NCBI GenBank assembly: GCA_039796935.1
Contig: JBDKIV010000213.1
Location: 1-7,041, forward strand
Origin: VFMC01 sp039796935
GTDB lineage: Bacteria; Actinomycetota; Acidimicrobiia; Acidimicrobiales; Ilumatobacteraceae
DNA length: 7,041 bases
Direction of reading: 5' to 3'
This document shows, one piece after another, positions 1 through 5,812 of this stretch. Position numbers and translations under genes: made by a program. Each line of letters starts with the position of its first letter. Position 1 is the first letter of the stretch. A model generated the notes under the pieces. That model made no database searches and was not told the origin of the DNA. It saw only the letters and a list, made by a program, of their open reading frames with translations.

Positions 1-233
1 CGGAGATACTCATGGACAATGTGCTCGCTGTCGAGCATCCGCTCGTCGTCGAGGTCGAGCACCCGCTCTGGGACGCGCATCCGCGCCTGGCGCCGGCGGT
101 GCGGCTCTCGCGCTCTCGAACGGTTGCTCCCGCTGGCTGTCTCTGCGGCCAACACACCCACGAGCTCCTTCTGGAGTTCGGCTATTCCGAATCCGAAATC
201 GACCACATGAGAAAGGAAGGGATCGTCCAATGA
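1..233 (+). CDS. CaiB/BaiF family III CoA-transferase, C-terminal fragment (5' end outside window)
   Basis: This is the tail of a family III CoA-transferase, a group that moves CoA between acyl groups or onto carboxylic acids. The frame is open from base 3 and ends at TGA 231-233. An ATG at 12 is internal, because the family is about 400 residues long and conserved residues (E-I-L) precede it. The visible 76 or so residues show the usual C-terminal pattern: a VEHPLW stretch, then RLAPAVRLSRS, a GQHTHELL segment and the closing LEFGYSESEI helix ending in GIV. The active-site Asp lies upstream and cannot be checked. The gene overlaps the amidohydrolase by 4 bases (ATGA), so it belongs to the same operon and probably supplies acyl-CoA substrates for the downstream genes. 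Family assignment is firm; the substrate is unknown. Confidence 0.85.
   Translation, partial: EILMDNVLAVEHPLVVEVEHPLWDAHPRLAPAVRLSRSRTVAPAGCLCGQHTHELLLEFGYSESEIDHMRKEGIVQ
213..221 (+). promoter_or_regulatory. Shine-Dalgarno site for the amidohydrolase gene
   Basis: The purine-rich AAGGAAGGG lies 8 bases before the ATG at 230, inside the end of the CoA-transferase gene. It is one of the two strongest ribosome binding sites in the window and supports the start at 230. Confidence 0.65.
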
Positions 234-1318
234 GCGATCAACCCACCTATCGAATCAACTCCGCTGATTCGCATGTCCTGGAGCCCCAGGATCTGTTCGA
301 ACGAGAGCTCCCTGCGAAGTACCGGGAGCGGGCCTTGAAGATCGTCCGCGAAGGTCAGGAAGAGGTTGCTGTCATCGACGGCATCGAGTCCCGCCGCGCC
401 CGGATCGACAAGGGCGACTCGGCTGCCGGCGTTGGCCCGCGCCCCCCCGGGCACAGCGCTCCGGCACCCCGACTCCTGGACCTCGACGACCAGGGCATTT
501 GGGCGGAACTGATCTTCCCATCGCTGGGTCTCTGGATCTACCGGTGTCAAGATCCGGATCTGACGATGGCCCACGCCCGGCTGTACAACGACTGGCTGGT
601 CGACGAGTTCCTGAAGCACTCCGAGCGGTTCATCGGCGTGGCCGTCCTGCCCGTGCTCGACACCGACCAGGCGATTGCCGAGGTCCATCGGGTCGCGGAG
701 ATGGGCTACCAGGCCGTCAACCTGCCCATCGTCCCTCCCGAAGGACGGCCGTACAACGACCCCGTCCACGAGCCGCTGTGGGCGGCACTGACCGAGACAG
801 GTATGCGTCTGTGCGCTCACACGGGCACCGGCTCCGAGCCGATCATCGCCCGCGGTCTCGGCGGTGCTGTCATCAACTTCGCCGTCAACGGACTGCCGCC
901 TCAGGCCATGATCGCGTACTTCGTCGGCTCGGGAATCCTCGACCGGCACCCGGACCTTCGTATCGTGCTGGTCGAGGGCGGTGCCTCCTGGCTCCCTGCG
1001 CTCATGGAGCACATGGACGAGGGATACATCCAGCACGGACGCTGGTGCCGTCCGAAGCTTTCAGCGCTTCCGAGCGAGATCACCCGCCGACAGGTCCATG
1101 TCTCGTTCCAGCACGACCGCGCCGTGCTCAACACGCTCGACATCACGGGAACCGACGCGCTCCTGTGGGGCAGCGACTACCCACACCTCGAGGGAACGTG
1201 GCCGAACACCAAGGCAGAGATCGACCGTATCTTCGAGAATGTGAGTGACGAGTCGGTCAAGGCCGCGCTCCTGGGTGGGAGCTTCGAGAAGCTGTTCAAG
1301 GTCCCGACTCCCGTCTGA
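230..1318 (+). CDS. Amidohydrolase 2 family metal-dependent hydrolase/decarboxylase (TIM barrel)
   Basis: A 362-residue protein of the amidohydrolase-2 group, which includes ACMSD-type decarboxylases and LigY-type C-C hydrolases; it should be cytosolic. Family marks are DSHVLEP near the N-terminus (Asp13, His15), RLLDLDDQGIWAELIFPS (81-98), the NDWL helix (120-123), HTG (His197), DRHPDLRIVLVEGG (238-251) and GSDYPHLEGTWP (314-325, Asp316). By family comparison, His15, His197 and Asp316 are likely metal ligands. The usual first His of the HxH motif is Asp13, as in many actinobacterial members. The start at ATG 230 overlaps the previous stop and has a strong ribosome binding site. Length is normal for the subgroup. 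In this operon it could hydrolyse or decarboxylate a pathway intermediate; the reaction cannot be told from the sequence. Confidence 0.9.
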   Translation: MSDQPTYRINSADSHVLEPQDLFERELPAKYRERALKIVREGQEEVAVIDGIESRRARIDKGDSAAGVGPRPPGHSAPAPRLLDLDDQGIWAELIFPSLGLWIYRCQDPDLTMAHARLYNDWLVDEFLKHSERFIGVAVLPVLDTDQAIAEVHRVAEMGYQAVNLPIVPPEGRPYNDPVHEPLWAALTETGMRLCAHTGTGSEPIIARGLGGAVINFAVNGLPPQAMIAYFVGSGILDRHPDLRIVLVEGGASWLPALMEHMDEGYIQHGRWCRPKLSALPSEITRRQVHVSFQHDRAVLNTLDITGTDALLWGSDYPHLEGTWPNTKAEIDRIFENVSDESVKAALLGGSFEKLFKVPTPV

Positions 1319-2490
1319 TGATGGACATCGACGGCAAAACGGCAATCGTCGGAATCGGATCGACGGATTACTACCGACGGGGACGCTCCCTTCCCCTGAC
1401 GTTGAACGAATTGGCGTGCCAAGCGATCATCAACGCTGCCGATGATGCGGGTATCGATGTCGCCGACATCGATGGGTTCTCGTACTACTCGAAGGGTTTC
1501 GACACCAACCTCTTTGCGCAGATGCTCGGGATCAAGCAGATCAACTTCAGCGCGATCCAGACCTACGGCGGCAATGGATCAGCGGGATGCGCGGCGTTGG
1601 CGTCAGTCGCGGTGGCCTCCGGCCTGGCAGACATCGTCGTGTCCGTGTTCGCGATCCAGATGGTTCCCGAGCACCGACTCAACGCGGCGATCGTGGAGTA
1701 CCTCCCACCAAGTCCTGAGAAGGATTTCGTCACTCAATATGGGGCCTGGGCGCCGGGGCACTACTTCTCGCTGCTCGCCCAGCGACATATGCACCAGTAC
1801 GGAACCCGCCGGGAACACTTCGCCGAGATCGTGATCTCTCAGAGGAACAATGCCATCCGTCGCCCCAAGTCACTCCAGACTGAGCCGCTGACCCTCGATG
1901 AGTACTTCTCGGCGCGGATGATCTCGGATCCGCTCTGTCTCTACGACTACACGATGGAGTGTGATGGTGCTGTCGCCGTCATCACCACCAGCGCAGAAAG
2001 GGCACGAGATCTTCGACATCCGCCTGCGTACGTGATGGCCGTTGCAACCGGCGGCGAAGGTCGCTGGGGCGGGGGGATCGGTTGGATGGGGATGGACGAC
2101 GACCTGTTCCCCACTGCGGGAATGGGTCGCCTGGCGGAATCGCTCTACGGGCGCGCCGGCATTACCGCTGCCGACGTCGATGTCGCTCTCCTGTACGACC
2201 ATTTCAGTCCCGCTGTGCTTCTTCAATTGGAGGACTTCGGATTCTGCGGACGCGGTGAGAGCGGTGCCTTCGTCGAGGCGGGGCACATCCGGTGGCCCGA
2301 CGGCACCATTCCGGTCAATACTCACGGAGGAAACCTCTCGGAGGCCTACATCGTCGGTATGAGTCATGTCGCCGAGGCAGTCGAGCAGGTCAGAGGGACG
2401 GCGATCAATCAGGTCGCCGGAGCGGAAATCGCGCTCGTGACGGGTGCACCTTCGGCCGCTCCGGTCGGCGCAGTGTTGTTGAGGCGATGA
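1318..2490 (+). CDS. Thiolase-fold lipid-transfer protein, probable Ltp2-like retro-aldolase
   Basis: A 390-residue thiolase-superfamily protein of the SCP-x/lipid-transfer branch. It opens with AIVGIG (9-14) and carries GGNGSAGCAAL (84-94), YDHFS (293-297), VNTHGGNLSEAY (333-344) and a closing ALVTGAPSAAP. Aligned by motif with SCP-x thiolases, the nucleophilic Cys is Gly87, the His of the HDCFS-type motif is Tyr293, the His of GHP is Tyr344 and the final Cys is Val374. A normal Claisen thiolase reaction is therefore unlikely. Tyrosines at these sites resemble Ltp2, the retro-aldolase that shortens bile-acid and cholesterol side chains together with the DUF35 domain of ChsH2. The next gene is a DUF35 protein, which fits a two-subunit lyase. 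The start is ATG 1318 (one-base TGATG overlap) or the adjacent ATG 1321; there is no close ribosome binding site, so reinitiation is likely. Fold is firm; the lyase role is inferred. Confidence 0.88.
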   Translation: MMDIDGKTAIVGIGSTDYYRRGRSLPLTLNELACQAIINAADDAGIDVADIDGFSYYSKGFDTNLFAQMLGIKQINFSAIQTYGGNGSAGCAALASVAVASGLADIVVSVFAIQMVPEHRLNAAIVEYLPPSPEKDFVTQYGAWAPGHYFSLLAQRHMHQYGTRREHFAEIVISQRNNAIRRPKSLQTEPLTLDEYFSARMISDPLCLYDYTMECDGAVAVITTSAERARDLRHPPAYVMAVATGGEGRWGGGIGWMGMDDDLFPTAGMGRLAESLYGRAGITAADVDVALLYDHFSPAVLLQLEDFGFCGRGESGAFVEAGHIRWPDGTIPVNTHGGNLSEAYIVGMSHVAEAVEQVRGTAINQVAGAEIALVTGAPSAAPVGAVLLRR

Positions 2491-2918
2491 TGACGGAGAT
2501 ACTCAAACCCCATCTCGAGTTCGGACTCGAACTCTACGAAGACGTGTGGACTGCGCCCTTCTGGGCTGCTGCGAGGAATCATCGACTCGTCATGGCTCGA
2601 TGCTCGTCGTGCGCACGGTTCAGATCGCCACCGACTCCGTTCTGCCCGGGCTGTTTGTCGAAGGCGATCGAATGGGTCGAGCTCACGGGCGACGCCACGC
2701 TGTACGCCCACACGATCGTTCGCCATGCCGTCGTCCCAGCCCTTGCCGAACAGGTTCCGTACGTCGTCGCCGTCGTCGTGCTCGACGGGACTGATGGAAC
2801 CAAGTTCGTGTCCAACGTGGTCAACTGCTCAGTCGACGATGTGCACAACGGCATGAGACTCCATGTGGTGTGGGACGATCAAGCGGACGGAAACTCGATT
2901 CCTCGGTTTGGACCGTGA
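2487..2918 (+). CDS. Zinc-ribbon/OB-fold (DUF35) protein, probable partner of the thiolase-fold enzyme
   Basis: A 143-residue protein with the standard two-part DUF35 build. A rubredoxin-like zinc ribbon has Cys39, Cys42, Cys53 and Cys56 (CSSC and CPGC). An OB-fold follows from about residue 60 to the end, marked by GDATLYAHTIV (68-78), QVPYVVAVVVLDGTDG (89-104) and NGMRLHVVW (121-129). The leading helix (about 15-35, with FW and NHRLVMARC) matches the segment that docks on thiolase-like partners in this family. Such proteins stabilise or assist the adjacent thiolase-fold enzyme and may bind acyl-CoA. It stands alone and is not fused to a MaoC hydratase domain as in ChsH2. Two adjacent in-frame ATGs exist: 2487 overlaps the previous stop as ATGA, while 2490 sits 5 bases after a GAGG (2481-2484) and may be the real start. 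Family call is firm. Confidence 0.9.
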   Translation: MMTEILKPHLEFGLELYEDVWTAPFWAAARNHRLVMARCSSCARFRSPPTPFCPGCLSKAIEWVELTGDATLYAHTIVRHAVVPALAEQVPYVVAVVVLDGTDGTKFVSNVVNCSVDDVHNGMRLHVVWDDQADGNSIPRFGP

Positions 2919-3379
2919 AACCGGTCGGCGCACTGTTGGCAGCCCGGTTCCCGGCGAGGTTTCCAACCTGGCACCGTTTCGTCTATCGGTGGACTCGTGG
3001 AATCGTCGGGCACCGGTGGACAGGCTTCGATTGTCTGCTCGTCACGACCACTGGTCGCAAGACCGGGCGTCGTCGCGATTCGGTCCTGACCTACGTGTCC
3101 ACCTCCGACGGTGTCTGCGTTGCTGGGTCGAATGGTGGCAGTGACCGTCCGCCGGCCTGGCTCGTCAACCTGAGGGCGAATCCCGATGTGCAGGTGCGGG
3201 TCGGCCGGCGCTCCTGGGCCACGCAAGGCGAGATCCTCGATCCGGCTGAACCGATCGCAGTCGAGGCGTGGGCAGCATTGAACACGCGTCGAGGCGGCCG
3301 CTATGACACCTACCAAAGCCTCACCGACCGTGTGATTCCCGTGGTGAGGTTCCGCGTGCCTACCCAAGGGCAAACATGA
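2915..3379 (+). CDS. DDN-type nitroreductase family deazaflavin-dependent oxidoreductase
   Basis: A 154-residue protein of the Ddn/F420H2-dependent quinone-reductase family, which folds as a split beta-barrel. Diagnostic segments are LLVTTTGRKTGRRR (41-54, the cofactor phosphate-binding type motif), GSNGG (71-75) and PPAWLVNLRANPDV (79-92). The basic N-terminal stretch with aromatic residues (11-36) is usual for the family and may contact membrane or a lipophilic substrate. I chose GTG 2915 because it overlaps the DUF35 stop as GTGA, like the other junctions. An in-frame ATG at 2870 would add 15 residues but would lie 49 bases inside the preceding gene. F420 use is expected from the family and cannot be proved here, since some relatives bind other flavins or act without known reductase activity. 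In context it may reduce a quinone or enone-like intermediate. Confidence 0.87.
   Translation: MKPVGALLAARFPARFPTWHRFVYRWTRGIVGHRWTGFDCLLVTTTGRKTGRRRDSVLTYVSTSDGVCVAGSNGGSDRPPAWLVNLRANPDVQVRVGRRSWATQGEILDPAEPIAVEAWAALNTRRGGRYDTYQSLTDRVIPVVRFRVPTQGQT
3366..3370 (+). promoter_or_regulatory. Shine-Dalgarno site for the first SDR gene
   Basis: AAGGG lies 5 bases before ATG 3376, within the last codons of the nitroreductase-family gene. It supports this start over any downstream alternative. Confidence 0.5.
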
Positions 3380-4146
3380 ACGACACGACCCTGTCCGATC
3401 ACCATTTCGACCTCCGAGGGCGCACCGCCATTGTCACCGGTGGAACGCGAGGAATCGGCCGGGCCCTCGTCACGGGTCTCACGAGGGCCGGTGCCAACGT
3501 CGCCATCGTCGCCCGAGACGCGGACGCCTGCCAGCGTGTCGCCGACGAGGTCTGCGCCGAGGGCGGAGCGGCTTGTCCAGTACCAGCCCATCTCGGTGAC
3601 GCATCCTCTGCAAGCGCCATTGTCGAGGCCACTGTCGACGCCTTCGGAGGCATCGACATCGTGGTCAACAACGCAGCAACTGGACTCGCACAGCCGATCG
3701 GGCAGTTGACGATGGCGGCCTGGGAGAAGTCGATGGCGGTCAACCTGCGTGGGCCTGTCTTCCTGGTCGAAGCGGCGGTTGAGTACCTCCGGCGGAGCCG
3801 TCATGCTTCCGTCATCAATGTCATCTCACCCGGAGCGTTCGTCGCAGCGGCCGATTGGGCGATGTACGCAGCCGCGAAGGCTGCATTGTTGTCGTTCACG
3901 CGCTCGACCGCGGCTGCGTTGGGCCGAGACCACATTCGCGTCAACGCGCTGTGTCCGGGACCGATCGACACCGACATCTTTCGAAGCAACTTACCGCAGG
4001 TGCAGGACGAGGTTGCGCGGCGCACAGCCCTCGGACGTGTCGGCCGACCCGAGGAAATGGTCGGTCCGGTGCTGTTCCTCGCATCGAGCGCATCAAGCTT
4101 TGTCACCGGTGAGGTGCTGTTTGCCAACGGCGGGACGATCGACTGA
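3376..4146 (+). CDS. Short-chain dehydrogenase/reductase (classical SDR), probably NADP(H)-linked
   Basis: A 256-residue classical SDR with a Rossmann fold. The cofactor motif is TGGTRGIG (21-28). The strand-4 motif is NNAA (98-101), a mild variant of NNAG. The catalytic set is complete: Asn123 in VNLRG, Ser151 in NVISPG, and Tyr164 with Lys168 in YAAAK. Basic residues Arg25 in the glycine motif and Arg47 after strand 2 suggest NADP(H). The protein ends with the familiar ASSFVTGEVLFANGG segment. It probably interconverts a hydroxyl and a ketone on a pathway intermediate, either supplying the keto form for C-C cleavage or reducing a product. The start is ATG 3376, which overlaps the previous stop as ATGA and has its own ribosome binding site. 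FabG-like ketoacyl reduction is a less likely alternative in this catabolic context. Confidence 0.93.
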   Translation: MNDTTLSDHHFDLRGRTAIVTGGTRGIGRALVTGLTRAGANVAIVARDADACQRVADEVCAEGGAACPVPAHLGDASSASAIVEATVDAFGGIDIVVNNAATGLAQPIGQLTMAAWEKSMAVNLRGPVFLVEAAVEYLRRSRHASVINVISPGAFVAAADWAMYAAAKAALLSFTRSTAAALGRDHIRVNALCPGPIDTDIFRSNLPQVQDEVARRTALGRVGRPEEMVGPVLFLASSASSFVTGEVLFANGGTID

Positions 4147-4862
4147 TGACCGTTGATCGAGTCCCCAGTCGTGAGCTTCCTGACTCGATCACCAGATACT
4201 TCCGTGCCCTCGACGACGGTGATGGTCTCCGTGCGTCGAGTGCGTTCGCAGCGGACGCTGTGATGAAGGTACCCGGTCCGCCACACATGCCGCCGGGTCA
4301 TCGCATCGTGCTGCGTGGCACCGAGATCACGGAGATGCTGTGTGCCCGTGGAGCTCCGTCCTGGCGACATCAGATCGTCGATGGCGCCCAGGATGGCGCG
4401 CTGTGGCTGCTGGAGGGTGCGGTGATCGGCGGGACCCTCGACGCTTCGTTCCTCGTTGCAATCGAACTGGACAGCAGTGGAATGTTTCGGTCCTATGAAG
4501 CATTCCGAAGTGATGGCCGAGTGGCTCGCACGCACGCATCTCAGTTCGAGGACCGTCCGTCGGCGGCGCAGTTCCGAGCGACGATCGAGGGCTGGTGGGC
4601 CGACTCGTCCACGTACGTGCGCTCCGATGGTGACGTTCCGAACCCCTTCGTCGACTCGATGCCGTCCGATGGACAGCTGGAGTGGCTCGGCGTGCTTCCC
4701 TGCGAACACGTCGCAGTCGGCACAAGGCTCGGGTTTGCGTTGGGATCTGCGCGAGGACACGCGCATGAGCGGTACCGGTTCATGATGAGCGCCGATCGCA
4801 GCGGCACCGACTCCTGGGAGCATGTGCTGCTGTGCTGGGCCGTCGAGGAGGCACACCCATGA
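4146..4862 (+). CDS. SnoaL-like (NTF2 fold) protein with an unrecognised C-terminal half
   Basis: A 238-residue protein. Residues about 12-122 look like a SnoaL/NTF2 domain: a leading helix SITRYFRALDDGDG, FAADAVMKVPGPP, a HRIVLRGTEIT segment, WRHQIVDG, a strand ending LLEGAV and the closing SGMFRSYEAFRSD. Members of this fold serve as small isomerases, dehydratases, cyclases or binding proteins. Residues about 137-238 are not a domain I recognise. They contain GWWADSSTYV, NPFVDSMPSD, LEWLGVLPCEHVAVGTRLGFALGSARG and a final strand-rich WEHVLLCWAVEE, and they may be a degenerate second NTF2 unit. A usual SnoaL protein has about 130-150 residues, so this one is nearly double. The start is ATG 4146 (TGATG, one-base overlap), with a weak GGGA ten bases upstream. 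The catalytic residues and the reaction cannot be assigned. Confidence 0.7.
   Translation: MTVDRVPSRELPDSITRYFRALDDGDGLRASSAFAADAVMKVPGPPHMPPGHRIVLRGTEITEMLCARGAPSWRHQIVDGAQDGALWLLEGAVIGGTLDASFLVAIELDSSGMFRSYEAFRSDGRVARTHASQFEDRPSAAQFRATIEGWWADSSTYVRSDGDVPNPFVDSMPSDGQLEWLGVLPCEHVAVGTRLGFALGSARGHAHERYRFMMSADRSGTDSWEHVLLCWAVEEAHP
4845..4851 (+). promoter_or_regulatory. Shine-Dalgarno site deciding the start of the AhpD-like gene
   Basis: GAGGAGG lies 7 bases before ATG 4859. It favours this start, which also makes an ATGA overlap, over the in-frame upstream ATG at 4832. Confidence 0.7.
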
Positions 4863-5812
4863 GTGATCGAACATCCACGGAAGGTCTGGAACTCGGAGCG
4901 TCCGAGTCTCCGGACGGGGACATGGCACAGTTCCTCGATCCCGGACTCGACTTCGGGCGTGAGGACCTGTCGCCCGACGAAGCAACGCGATATCTCGACT
5001 GGTGCCGCCGTGTGCACGGGGAGGGAAACCTCGACCTCGTTCCCTTCGCCGAGTTCTTCGCCGAACTCGACGGTGCCGGATTGAAGCGGCTCCGTCGCCA
5101 CACGGCCCAACTCGCGCTGCCCACGGCGGCCGCTGTGCTGATGTGGACACACACCTACTGCGTGCAGGGCTTCGCCAAAGGGGTGCTCTACGAGGTCATC
5201 GCTGCGCGAGAACTCGGTATCAGTCGCGCCGCCCTCGTCGAGGTGTTGAAGATTGCCGGATATTTCGGTGGGCCGCGAGCGTTGAACGCAGCCGGCGAAC
5301 TGACGCTCCCGTACCTCCGTCGTTGGGAAGAGTCCGAGACGGCCGACATGATGTGGCCTGCAGGGTGGACCATCGATCCCGACGCGTTCAGGACTGGTAT
5401 CGATCACTCGACGGCGGAGTTGACATCGAACGAACTCGAGCTCATCGAGCGCTGGTACGTCCGCGTCCATGGTTCGATGCCGGAGTCCATGCACCTGGCA
5501 GCTCAGGCCAACCCTGGCGCGTTCAAGATGAACCGTGTCAGGTTCGAGCGACTACCCGGTGTTGCGATTCCAGCTCAACTCGTTCCGCTCTTGGGCTTGC
5601 ACACCGCTGCGGCGAATGGATGGACGAGTGGCATCCGCCGCTCGTTCGAGCTTGCCCGGTTCGTGGGTGTGGATCAGAGCGCTGCGCTGACCACCTTGCA
5701 TTGGGCCACGGTGGTCGGTGGTGAGTGGCTGTTGAGCGACGCCTTCGAAGCACTCGCCGATGTCCACGAACCCGAGCAGGGCGCGTCGACCAAGGATCGT
5801 GCGTTGTGGTGA
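4859..5812 (+). CDS. Tandem AhpD/carboxymuconolactone-decarboxylase-like protein, internally duplicated
   Basis: A 317-residue, largely helical protein related to the carboxymuconolactone decarboxylase/AhpD fold, but about twice the usual length. It holds two similar halves. Half one (about 45-155) has W48..RVHG54, an HTYCVQGFAKG segment (His98) and a helix pair ending AGYFGGPRALNAAGE. Half two (about 196-302) has W199..RVHG205, HTAAANGWTSG (His248) and WATVVGGEWLLSDAFEAL. The matching features lie about 150 residues apart. Neither half has the CxxC redox pair of AhpD peroxidases; Cys101 is single and has no partner in half two. A non-redox role such as decarboxylation, isomerisation or lactone chemistry is therefore more plausible than peroxide reduction. 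The N-terminal 20-40 residues are acidic and probably flexible. The start is ATG 4859. The family link rests on pattern, so the call is moderate. Confidence 0.72.
   Translation: MSDRTSTEGLELGASESPDGDMAQFLDPGLDFGREDLSPDEATRYLDWCRRVHGEGNLDLVPFAEFFAELDGAGLKRLRRHTAQLALPTAAAVLMWTHTYCVQGFAKGVLYEVIAARELGISRAALVEVLKIAGYFGGPRALNAAGELTLPYLRRWEESETADMMWPAGWTIDPDAFRTGIDHSTAELTSNELELIERWYVRVHGSMPESMHLAAQANPGAFKMNRVRFERLPGVAIPAQLVPLLGLHTAAANGWTSGIRRSFELARFVGVDQSAALTTLHWATVVGGEWLLSDAFEALADVHEPEQGASTKDRALW

Noticed and set aside
30..68. Near-identical 15-base direct repeat (period 24) encoding VEHPL twice in the CoA-transferase tail
   Set aside because: Both copies fit the usual C-terminal pattern of this enzyme family, so this looks like ordinary protein sequence and not a recent tandem duplication.
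442..448. Run of seven C in the amidohydrolase gene, a possible slippage site
   Set aside because: The frame continues intact through conserved motifs on both sides, and short C runs are common in high-GC coding DNA.
182..1036. Minus-strand 284-codon open frame opposite the amidohydrolase gene
   Set aside because: The plus strand encodes clear amidohydrolase motifs. The antisense product shows no family pattern and has no ribosome binding site.
1..2505. Exact 12-base match between 1-12 and 2494-2505
   Set aside because: A 12-mer repeat is expected about once by chance in a window of this size, and both copies are inside coding sequence with no flanking similarity.
2870..2914. Upstream ATG start for the nitroreductase-family gene
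   Set aside because: It would overlap the DUF35 gene by 49 bases, unlike every other junction, and it lacks a ribosome binding site. GTG 2915 gives the regular 4-base overlap and a family-normal length.
3801..5150. Long minus-strand open frame of 449 codons opposite the SDR, SnoaL-like and AhpD-like genes
   Set aside because: It spans three well-supported plus-strand genes, is Arg/Ser-rich with no recognisable motif, and is typical of antisense frames in high-GC DNA.
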